A stretch of DNA of 64,000 nt. Source: Taeniopygia guttata (Eukaryota > Chordata > Aves > Passeriformes > Estrildidae). How positions within the stretch are numbered: position 1 is the first letter of the stretch; every line of letters starts with the position of its first letter. This document shows, piece by piece, positions 30,000-39,678 of this stretch. The notes below the pieces were generated by a model. The model was not told the DNA's origin. It searched no databases and worked only from the letters and a program-made list of their open reading frames with translations. A program made the position numbers and the translations under genes. The stretch covers positions 1,942,501-2,006,500 of the forward strand of contig NC_133028.1 in assembly GCF_048771995.1 (NCBI RefSeq), in the 5' to 3' direction.

Positions 30000-31420
30000 A
30001 AACTCCGACCCATCAAAACCCCAATGCATAAAAAAAACCCCCAATGATCAAAAAAACCCCAATGATCAAAAAAACCCCAATGATCAAAAAAATCCAGTGA
30101 TCAAAAAAACCCCAATGATCAAAAAACTCCCGGTCCATCAACACCTGATTCCCTCCCAAAAACCCCAGTCCATCAAAATCTCATTTCCTCCAAAAAAACC
30201 CCAATCACTCAAAACCCCAATCCCTCAAAAAAAATCTAATCCCTCCCAAAAACCCCATTCACTCCAAAAAAACCCAATCCCTCCAAAAAAACCCAATCCC
30301 TCAAAAAAAATCTAATCCCTTCCAAAAACCCCATTCAGTCCAAAAAAACCCAATCCCTCCAAAAAAAATGCATTCCATCAAAAAATAACCCAGTCCATCA
30401 AAATCTCATTCCCTCCCAAAAGACCCAATCCATCAAAACTCCAATCCCTCAAAAAAAAAAAACAAAAAAAACCCCCAAATAACAATCCATTCCTTACAAA
30501 AAAAACCCCAATCCATGAAAATCTCATTCCCTCCAAAAAAACCCCAATCCCTCAAAACCCCAATCACTCCAAAAAAACTCAATCCCTCAAAAAACCCCAC
30601 AAACATTCCCTCAAAAAAATGCCATTCAGTCAAAAAAACTCCATTCCCTACAAAAAAAATAACTCCACTCCCTAAAAAAAAACCCCAATCCATCAAAATC
30701 TCATTCCTTCAAAAAAACCCAATCCATTAAAACCCCGATCCCTCCAAAAAAACCCAATTCCTCTATAAAAAAACCCCATTCCCTCAAAAAAAAACCCAAT
30801 CCCGCCAAAAAAAAACCCCAATCGTTCAAAAAAAATTTTTTTAAATTCCTTCAAAAAAGAAAATCCAAATCCCTCTAGAAAAAAAACCCAATTCCTTAAA
30901 AAAACCCTCAGTTCCTCAAAAAAAAAAACATAATCTCTTAAAAAAAAACCCCAATCCTTCCAAAAAACTCAATCCCTCCAAAAAAAATTTTTAAAAATCC
31001 CTCCAAAAAAAAACCCCAATCCCTCCAGAAAAAAAAAAACAATCCCTCCAAAAAACCCCAATCCCTCAAAAAAATCCCAATCCATCAAAATCTTATTCCC
31101 TCAAAAAAACCCCAATCCCTACAAAAAAAACCAATCCCTCAAAAATTTTTTTTTAAATCCCTCAAAAAAAACCCAAATTCTCAAAAAAACCCCCAATCCC
31201 TCAAAAAAAAAAAAAAAAAACCCAATTCCTCCCCCAAAAAAACCCAAATTCCTTCAAAAATAAACCCCAATTCCTCAAAAAAAAAACCCAATTCCTTAAA
31301 AAAAAAACTCCAATTCCTTCAAAAAAAACCAAACCCCAATCTCTCCAAAAAAACCTCAATTCCTTCAAAAAAAATCCAACACAATCCCTCAAAAAAACAA
31401 AAAACAACAACAAAAAATAA
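30000..31420. repeat. A/C-rich minisatellite array, inverted right arm
   Basis: About 1.4 kb of units such as CCCCAGTCCATCAAAATCTC (30164-30183) and ATTCCCTCCAAAAAAACC, the reverse complement of the 27.1-29.4 kb unit. It grades into shorter CCCTCAAAAAAACCCCAAT units on the right. Confidence 0.92.
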
Positions 31421-32220
31421 CCCAATTGAGCAGTTCCCACATCCCTGCCAGCCTCACCACCCCTCCCTCGTTTTTCATTCCTTAGGAATTTTCCTCTGGA
31501 AAACTCAGGAATGGCTGTGAAAATCCACCCAAAATTTGAATTCAGCACTTTTTGGGTGGGATTTGAGCCTCTGGAGAATCAGAACCGGCCTGGGATAACC
31601 TCAGCATCCAAAGCTCCCTGAAATCTATTTTAAAATCTTCATTTTCCCCTTTAAATATATCAAAATCATTGAATCCTTGTGTTTATTCCCAAAGTTTGGG
31701 AATGGAGGGAGAAAGGAAAGAAATTCCGAGGTCACGAACAGGCAGCAGAGGAGGCAGAAATTGCAGAAATTCACAATTTAAACGCGGATTTTGGAAAAAT
31801 CAACAGGAAAACCCAAAAATTCTGCAGTGGAACAGCCCTGGAAGGTCCCTCCTGATGGAAATTTGGGAATTCTGGAATTCCCTGAGCAGTTTGGAGTCAG
31901 TGATGGCAGCAACACACCTCACACAGGTAAACTCTGCCTGCATTTCATATCTTAATTAATCATTCATTAATCATTCATTAATTATTCATGTCATGCTAAT
32001 GAGGGCGGGTCAATTCCCAGCGGGAAAATCCCGATATTTCCTAGAGTCAGGAGTAGGAATATCCATTCCTGCCAGTCTTAATGAGCTCTCCCTAATTAGC
32101 CAGGGTATTAATTACCTCCCCTCCACCACCAGGGCTGAGGTATTCCCACCCTGTCTCCATCAAAACTTCCCAAAATCCCAAAATCCCGAGGGCAAAGCAC
32201 CGCCCTCATCCCATCACTGA
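31421..32220. other. Unique AT-rich segment with clustered TAATTA-type motifs
   Basis: No gene seen. 31945-32125 is AT-rich and non-repetitive, with several ATTAAT/TAATTA cores (for example TTAATTAATCATTCATTAAT, CCCTAATTAGCC, TATTAATTACC) and GCTAATGAG. Homeodomain binding is conceivable, but nothing here proves function. Confidence 0.4.
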
Positions 32221-33400
32221 CCCCACACAGACCCCAAACAACCCTAAATCCCCCCAAAACCCTGAAATGCCCCTAAAACCCCCAAAATCCTCCCCAAACA
32301 TCCCTAAATACCCCCAAAACACCCCTACAAACCCTCCCACAACCCCAAAAAATCCTCAAACATCCCCTAAATGCCCCCTAAACATCCCCAAACTGCCCTA
32401 AATCCCCCCCAAACGCCCCTAAATACCCCACACACAACCCTAAGTGCCCCTCAAACAGCCTAAATGTCCCCCAAAATATCCCTAAATCCCTGCTAAACAC
32501 CCCACAGACACTCCCACAACCCCAAAATCTCCTCAAATACCTCTAAATGCATTCAAACACCCCTAAATACTCCCAAACACCCCTAAATATCCCTAAATGC
32601 CCCCCAAAACAGCCCTACAAACCCTCCCACAACCCCACAATGCCCTCAAATATCACTAAATGCATTCAAAAAACCCTAAATGCCCTCCAAAAAACCCTAA
32701 ATACCCTCCAAACATCCCTAAATAGCCCCAAAATATCCCTAAATCCCCGCTAAACACCTCTACAGACCCTCCCTCAACCCCAAAATATCCTCAAACATCC
32801 CCTATATGCCCCCAAAACAGCACAGAATGCCCTCCAAAATCCCTAAATACTCCCCAAATTCCCCTAAATACCCCCAAAACATCCCTACAAACCCTCCCAC
32901 AACCCCAAAATCTCCTCAAATACCTCTAAATGCATTCAAACACCCCTAAATTCCCTCCAAAAACCCCTAAATAACCCCTAAACATCCCTAAATGCCTTCA
33001 AACAGCCCTAAATATCCCCAATATATCCCTAAATACCCCCCAAACAGCCCTAAATGCCCCCAAAACACCCCTAAATACCCCCAAAGAAACCCTAAATACC
33101 CCCAAACATCCCCCAAAATCCCTAAATACCCCCAAAGAAACCCTAAATATCCCCAAATACCCCCCAAAATCCCTAAATACCCCCCAAAAAATCCTAAATA
33201 CCCCCCCAAACACCCCCCAAAATCCCTAAATACCACTAAAAAAAAACTAAATACCCCCCAACATCCCCCAAAATCCCTAAATACCCCCAAAAAATCCTAA
33301 ATACCCCCTCAAACGCCTCACACACCCCTAAATCTCCTCGAACCCCCTAAAAACCCCCTCACACATCCCCTTAAAAACCCCCTCAGAACCCCCCCCCACC
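32221..33400. repeat. C/A-rich degenerate minisatellite (CCCTAAATACCCCCAAA)
   Basis: Irregular 15-20-bp units of CCCTAAATACCCCCAAAACA type. CCCTAA occurs within units but not as a pure six-base tandem. Confidence 0.9.
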
Positions 33401-33619
33401 CCAAATCCCCTCACGGATTCCCTCACAAACCACTCACACCCTCACAAACCCCCATCGCCGCAACTCCCCCTCTCTCCCCCGCCTCAAATCCACCTCTCCC
33501 CCCATCCCAAACATCTCAAACACCCTCCGGGATCCCCCGGTCCCCTCAGGCCTCTCCCGGTACCTCAGGCCCGGCCGCTCCCGGTACCGTCGATCCCGCC
33601 CGGTAACGAAGCCCCCAAG

Positions 33620-33701
33620 GCGGGCTGCCCCGCGCCGTGCCTGACGCCCAGCGCGGCCGTACGGCCGCGCTGGGCGTCAGGCACGGCGCGGGGCAGCCCG
33701 C
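33620..33701. repeat. 82-bp perfect palindrome (41-bp arms, no spacer)
   Basis: Arms 33620-33660 and 33661-33701 are exact reverse complements, with CCGTACGG at the centre; the match stops at 33619/33702. It lies within a CpG island, about 90 bp upstream of a candidate start codon. Confidence 0.97.
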
Positions 33702-33791
33702 ATGGGGAGAGTAAGGGCGGAAGGGTCTTCACGTGCGCTGTCGCGCATGCGCAGTGAGCGAAGTGAAGCCAGCGAAAGGGCGGGGCGAGTT
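33702..33791 (+). promoter_or_regulatory. CpG-island promoter with NRF1-type motif
   Basis: CpG-dense sequence containing GCGCATGCGC (33743-33752), the palindromic NRF1 consensus, about 50 bp upstream of an ATG. It is a TATA-less promoter candidate on the plus strand. Confidence 0.6.
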
Positions 33792-33878
33792 ATGGCGGGG
33801 CCAGGCTCGGGGAGGAGGATGAGGAGGAAAAGGAGAAGAAGGAGGAAGCAAAGCGACGGGACGGGATCAATCGGGACG
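33792..33878 (+). CDS. Candidate first coding exon (MAGPGSGRRMRRKRRRRRKQ), alternative B for the LRR gene
   Basis: ATG at 33792 opens 29 codons with a very basic run (RRMRRKRRRRRK, nuclear-localisation-like), then donor GTGAGC at 33879. It ends in phase 0, compatible with the LRR exon at 37566 (total about 540 aa). The NRF1 motif and CpG island support a promoter here. It is an alternative to, or alternative promoter with, the MQRE exon at 29766. Confidence 0.45.
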
Positions 33879-34034
33879 GTGAGCTCGCCCACAGTAAGGG
33901 GGTGGTGGCAGGAGGTGTTGCCGTGGGAATATTTGGGGGGTTTCGGTTGGGGGATGGGGTTTTTGGGGGTTTGGGTAGAGGAGGGATGGGGGAGAGAGAG
34001 GAGGGTTCGGAGGAAGAATTTGGGCTGATCCCCC

Positions 34035-34630
34035 GTGATCCGGTCCCATCCCCGTGTCCCATCCCAGTGTCCCATCACTGTGTCTTATTCCTGGTGTCCT
34101 ATTCCAAAGTCTCATCCCGGTGTTCCTTCTTAATGTCCCATCCTGATGTCCCTTCTTGATGTCCCATCCCATTATCCCATCCCAGTGTCCTATCCCTGTC
34201 CCATCCCCGTGTCCCATCCCAATGTCCCATCCTAATGTCCCAATATCTCATTCCCCTGTCCTATCCCGGTGTCCCACCCCGTGTCCCATCCCCGTTTCCC
34301 ATCCCATTGTCTTATCCCATTGTCTTATCCCATTGTCCCATTCCAGTGTCCCACCCCCGTGTCCCATTTCAATGTCCCATTCCATATCCCATCCCAATGT
34401 CCCATCCCCTTTTCCCATCCCATTGTCCCATCCCTGTGTCCCATCCTCAATGTCCCATCCCGGTGTCCCATTCCCATTGTCCCATCCCCGTGTCCCATCC
34501 TATTGTCCCATCCCCAATGTCCCATCCCCATTTCCCATCCCATTTTCTTATCCCATTATCCCATCCCAATGTCCCATCCCAATGTCCCATTCCCCTGTCC
34601 CATCCCATGTCCCACCCCAGTGTCCCGCAG
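34035..34630. repeat. Pyrimidine-rich minisatellite (TGTCCCATCCCAA)
   Basis: Variable 9-19-bp units of CCCATCCCAATGTCCCAT type. The overlapping ORFs on both strands are repeat translations. Confidence 0.92.
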
Positions 34631-34644
34631 GGCAGGCCATGCCT

Positions 34645-34755
34645 GGGTGACGGTGGCAGTGGCAGAGGTGACAGTGGCACAGGTGACAGTGGCACAGGTG
34701 ACAGTGTCAGAGGTGACAGTGGCACAGGTGACAGTGGCACAGGGCCCTGCCCCGG
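34645..34755. repeat. 15-bp minisatellite (GGTGACAGTGGCACA)
   Basis: About seven copies of GGTGACAGTGGCACA and close variants. Confidence 0.88.
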
Positions 34756-34854
34756 TGACTCACCGTGTCCCGGAGCTCTCTCGTTCCCTCCGCTCTGTGC
34801 CTGAGCTGCTTCCCACAGGGATTTCCCAATTCCCGGGGGTCTCCTCCCATCCCA

Positions 34855-36290
34855 GGGGGTCCTTTTCCAGTACCTGAGGCTCTTTTCCCATTTCCCAAGA
34901 TTCTTTTACCATTTCCCAGGCTTTTGTCCCCATTTCCCAGGCTTTTGTCCCCATTCCCTGTTTAGTGTTTTTTTTCCCCATTTCCATGAGTTTTTTCCCC
35001 ATTTCCTGAGTTTTTTCCCCATTTCCCAGGGTCTTTTCCCATTTTCCCGGGGATTTTCCCCATTTCCCGGGGTTTTCCCCATTTCCCGGGGTTCTTTTCC
35101 CATTTCTCAGGTTTTTTCCCCATTTCCCATTTTTTTTCCCCATTTCCTGGGGTTTTTCCCCATTTCCTAGGGTTCTTCACCCATTTCTCAGGTTTTTTCC
35201 CATTTCCCAGTGTTCTTTCCTCATTTCACATTTTTTCCCACTTTTCAGAGTATTTTCTCCATTTCCCAGGGTTCTTTCCCCATTTCCCAGGGTCTTTTCC
35301 CATTTTCCCATTTTCTTCCCCATTTCCCAGTGTCTTTCCCCATTTCCCGGGGTTCTCCCCATTTCCTGGGGTTCTTTTACCATTTTCCAGGTTTTTCCCC
35401 CCATTTTCCACAGTTCTTTCCCCATTTCCTGGGGCCCTTCTCCATTTCTCTGAGTTTTTTCCCCATTTCCCGGAGCCCTTTCCCATTTCCCTGAGTTTTT
35501 TCCCCATTTTCCAGGGTCTTTTCCCCATTTCCCGGGGTTTTCCCCATTTCCCGGGGTTCTTTTCCCATTTCTCAGGTTCTTTCCCCATTTCCCATTTTTT
35601 TCCCCCATTTCCCGGGGTTTTTCCCCATTTCCCAGGGTTCTTCACCCATTTCTCAGGTCTTTTCCCATTTCCCAGTGCTCTTTCCTCATTTCCCATTTTT
35701 TTCCCCCACTTTTCAGAGTATTTTCCCCATTTCCCAGGACTTTTCCCCATTTTCCCAGGGTCTTTTCCCATTTTCCCATTTTTTTCCCCATTTCCCATTT
35801 TTTCCCCATTTCCCATTTTTTCCCCATTTCCCAGAGTTCTTTCCCCATTTCTCAGGGCTTTTCCCCATTTTCCCAGGATCTTTTCCCATTTTCCCAGGAT
35901 TTTTCCCCATTTCCTGGAGTTTTTTGCCATTTCTCAGTTTTTTTTCCCCATTTCCTGGAGTTTTTTGCCATTTCTCAGTGGTTTTTTCCCCATTTCCCAA
36001 GGTTCTTTCCACATTTCCTGGGTATTTTTCCCCATTTCTCAGGGTTCTTTCCCCATTTCCAACAGTCCTTTCCCCGTTTCCCAAGGTTTTTCCCCAATTT
36101 CCTGGGTTTTTTCCCCATTTTCCCAGGTTCTTTTCCCCATTTTCCCAGGGTTCCTTCCCCATTTCCCATTTTTTTCCCCATTTCCCGGATTTTTTTTCCC
36201 CATTTCCCACGGTTCTTTCCCCATTTCCCAGGATTTTTCCCCATTTCTCAGTTTTTTTTCCCTCATTTTCCCCGTGTTTTTTCCCCATTT
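34855..36290. repeat. Polypyrimidine minisatellite (TTTTCCCCATTTCCCAGGG)
   Basis: About 1.4 kb of degenerate 18-22-bp units of TTCCCCATTTCCCAGGGTTC type, almost pure C/T on plus. It yields long Lys/Glu/Gly/Trp ORFs on minus that are not genes. Confidence 0.93.
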
Positions 36291-36429
36291 CCGGGGGCTG
36301 AGCCTCGGTACCTGTTTCCAGTTTATTCCCGGGATAATTCCCGGGTTTATTCCCACCGGGAACGGAGTGGAACCGGAACCGGGCGGTTTCCGAGGCAGTT
36401 TGGGGCAAGTGACCCCAAAATGAGGTCGG

Positions 36430-37482
36430 GCTGTGAGGGGTGGCAGTGCCTCGTCCTGTCCCTGAGTGTCCCAGGGATGTCCTGGTGGAACAGTGCCCAT
36501 GGTGACTGTCCCTGACTGTCCCTGGGATGTCCTGGTGGCACAGAACCCATGGTGGCTGTCCCTGTCCCTGTCCTAGGGATGTCCTGGTTGCACAGTGCCC
36601 ATGGTGACTGTCCCTGGGATGTTCTGGTGGCACAGTGCCCATGGTGGCTGTCCCTGGGATGTCCTGGTGGCACACGCTGGCTGTCCCTGACTGTCCTGTC
36701 CCTGTGCCAGGGATGTCCTGGTGGCACAGTGCCCACGCTGGCTGTCCCTAAGTGTCCCTGGGACATCCTGGTGGCACACGGTGGCTGTCCCTGAGTGTCC
36801 CTGTCCCAGGGATGCCCCGGGAGGAGGCAATGCCCACGATGGCTGTCCCTGTCCCTGGGATGTCCTGGTGGCACAGTGCCCACAGTGACTGTCCCTGTCC
36901 CTGTCCTGGTGGCACACGGTGGCTGTCCCTGAGTGTCCCTGTCCGTGAGTGTCCCAGGGATGTCCTGGTGGCACAGAGCCCATGGTGACTGTCCCTGAGT
37001 GTCCCTGGGATGTCCTGGTGGCCCACGGTGGCTGTCCCTGAGTGTCCCAGGGCTGTCCCTGAGTGTCCCTGTCCCTGTCCCTGGGATGTCCTGGTGGCAC
37101 AGTGCCCATGGTGGCTGTCCCTAGGATGTCCTGGTGGCACAGTGCCCATGGTGGCTGTCCCTGACTGTCCCAGGGATGTCCCGGTGGCACACACTGGCTG
37201 TCCCTGACTGTCCCTGTCCCTGTCCCAGGGATGTCCTGGTGGCACAGTGCCCATGGTGATTGTCCCTGAGTGTCCCTGTCCCTGTCCCAGGGATGTCCTG
37301 GTGGCACAGAGCCCATGGTGACTGTCCCAGGGATATCCTGGTGGCACACGCCGGCTGTCCCTGACTGTCCTGTCCCTGTCCCTGTCCCTGTGCAGGGATG
37401 CCCCGGCGGCCGGCAGTGCCCACGGTGGCTGTCCCTGCGATGTCCTGGTGGCACAGTGCTCACGGTGGCTGTCCCTGACTGT

Positions 37483-37514
<32 letters not shown>

Positions 37515-37545
37515 GGGATGCCCCGGCGGCCAGCAGTGCCCACGC
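36430..37545. repeat. Minisatellite (GTCCCTGGGATGTCCTGGTGGCACAGTGCCCA)
   Basis: Tandem units of about 38-60 bp built from GGATGTCCTGGTGGCACAG, TGCCCATGGTGGCTGTCCCT and variable TGTCCCTG stretches. It runs to within about 20 bp of the first LRR exon. Confidence 0.92.
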
Positions 37546-37565
37546 TGACCGCGCTGTGCCTGCAG

Positions 37566-39542
37566 AACCTGGCCCAGCACATGCAGAGCCTCTGGGCCAA
37601 GGACTACAGTGACAACTACCTGGACGAGTACGAGTTCCGCTTCCTCGTGGGGCCCTTCAACGACCTGGGTGAGCTCTGGGGGGCAGCTCAGACCACGGGA
37701 CCCCATTGGGGGGACACAGGGGGGTCCCTCTGTGCTGACCCCCAGTTTCCCCCCAGCCTGCGGGCTGGTGCAGGAGCTGCTGCAGCTGCTGGGGAGGAGC
37801 CGGCGGCTGTCGCGGGCAGCGCTGCATCTGCTGCTGCTGCCACACCTGCAGCAGCTCAGCCTGCAGCCCTGCCCCGCCCTGGCCAACAACGCCCTGGGGC
37901 ACCTCATCGTGCTGCGCTGCCAGGTGGGCACAGGGCATGGGGGGTGGGAGAGTGGGGCAGGGGGTGACAGCACTCTGAGGGAGCAGGGCAGTGGGGCAGG
38001 GGGAGTTGGGCTGGTGGGACCACCCTTTAAGGAGATGGGAGCCCATCCTTTGTGGGGCTGGGGATGCCAACCTTCCATAGGGCAGGGGGGATAGAGCTTG
38101 GGGTGGGTGCTCACCACCCATGGGGCAGGGGATGCCCACCATCAGTGGGTCAGCTGTGGGTACCACCATCCGTGGGCCGAGGGGCTGGCACGGGGGGAGC
38201 AGACAGGGCCTGCCCACCCTCTATGGGGCAGGGGGTGAGGGTGGCACCAGCGAGAGGTCTCCCCGTGCTCCTGCAGGGCCTGAGCGTGCTGGAGCTGAGC
38301 GGCTGCGGGCGGCTCTCCCCGGCCGTGCTGGTGGACCTGGCCGAGGGTCTGCCCCGCCTGAGCCGCCTGGGGCTGGCCCACACCCAGACCAACATCCAGG
38401 TGCTGTCAGCCGTGGGCTCCTGCTGCCACCGCCTGCGGGAGCTCGACGTGTCCGGCTGCAAGAAGGTGACACCGCGCGCTCTGCGCCACCTGGGCTACGA
38501 CCCCGTGGAACGGCGCCCCGGCTGTCCTGCGCTCCGTGTCCTGCTGGCCCGTGAGCTGGAGGGGGACGCGGTGACAGCCGTGGCCTTCCTGCTGCTGGCC
38601 CTGCCACGCCTGGAGGTGCTGGCACACGGCGCCGTGCCCGACGCGCTGCGGCTGCTGCGCTCGGGGCGGTTGGGTGGCACCGAGGACTCAGAGGGTTTCC
38701 CCTCGCTGGAGGAGCTGGCACGGAGCCGGGGGGATTCAGCAGAGGAAACCCCGCTGATGTTGGCACTGAGGCAGCTGGAGGAGGTGGAGGAGGACGCCCT
38801 GAGCGCTGTCCACGCTGTGTGTCCCCAAGCTGAGGAGCTCAGCATGTGGCTGGGGGACAATCCCAACCCCTCGGCGCTCCGGGAGCTGCCGGGATGGAAG
38901 TGCCTGTCCCGCCTGACACTGGGCTGCTCCGGGCGGCACGGCCGGGCGCTGGCAGAGCTGCTGCCCCTGGCACAAGGTCTGGGCAGCCGCCTGCGTGCCC
39001 TGACCCTGCATGGCTTCATCTGCCAGGACCCGCTGTCACTGCCCGCCCTTCTCACCAGCTGCTCCAGCCTGCAGAGCTTCAGCGCCGAGCTGGAAGTGCC
39101 ACCAGACCCCCATGACGAGCCCCCCGAGGAGGAGCCGCCACGCTGGGCCACCGACCTACTGCCACGGGGGATGCCCCGTCTCCAGAGCTTCTCGCTGAGC
39201 CTGACCAGCCCCGTGCCAGCCGCTCACAGGCCGGTGCTCAGCTCCACGCTGGCATCGCTGCTGTGCCAAGCCCCACGGCTGCAGAGCCTGCGCCTGCTGG
39301 CCGTGCCCTTCCCGCTGGACTCGGTGCTGGAGCCGGCGCTGGCGGGGCTGCAGGAGCTGCAGGAGCTGGTGCTGGCCCAGAGCCGCGTGTCCCCTGGCAC
39401 CGTGTGGCAGCTGCTGGGCTCCGACGGGCCCCTGCAACGCCTGGACCTGTCCCGCTGCCCCGACATCCACCGGCGCGACTACGACGGGTTCCTGCAGGCC
39501 GTGAGGAAGCAGCGCCTGGAGCTGGACATCACCTGGGAGTAG
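37566..39542 (+). CDS. Leucine-rich repeat protein (AMN1/FBXL-like LRR), unidentified
   Basis: Three exons: 37566-37668, 37757-37923 and 38277-39542 (TAG stop). All have AG/GT borders and consistent phases, giving 511 residues plus a short first exon (29766 or 33792). The protein opens NLAQHMQSLWAKDYSDNYLD, a hydrophilic N-terminal region. It then has cysteine-containing leucine-rich repeats such as LSVLELSGCGRLSPAVLVDL and LRELDVSGCKKVTPRALRHL, which is the curved-LRR style of F-box/AMN1 proteins, and it ends LDLSRCPDIH..LDITWE. No F-box is evident in the exons seen. A role as a scaffold or substrate adaptor is only a family-level guess. It lies between DCTN1 and C2orf81, where human has no such gene. 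Codons are strongly GC-ending. Poly(A) signal at 39556. Confidence 0.85.
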
Positions 39543-39552
39543 CAATGGGGTT

Positions 39553-39561
39553 TTTAATAAA
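39553..39561. terminator. Overlapping poly(A) signals for two convergent genes
   Basis: AATAAA at 39556-39561 on plus is 14 bp after the LRR stop. On minus, ATTAAA occupies 39553-39558, about 120 bp beyond the SDR stop (39679-39681). One 9-bp stretch may therefore serve both genes. Confidence 0.7.
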
Positions 39562-39678
39562 ATCATCACCGTCACACCTGCCCGGCGCTGTGCCATCCCC
39601 TCGGCGGCACGGGGCGGGTACGGGTGGCAGCGTGGTGTCCCCGTCGCCGCCCTGAGGGGTGACATCCCAGTGGGTGGC

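Noticed and set aside
32221-33400. Interstitial telomere array (CCCTAA)
   Set aside because: CCCTAA appears only inside longer irregular units, never as pure hexamer tandems.
34855-36675. Several 150-320-aa minus-strand ORFs (GKWGKNPGNGEK type)
   Set aside because: Products of the polypyrimidine minisatellite.
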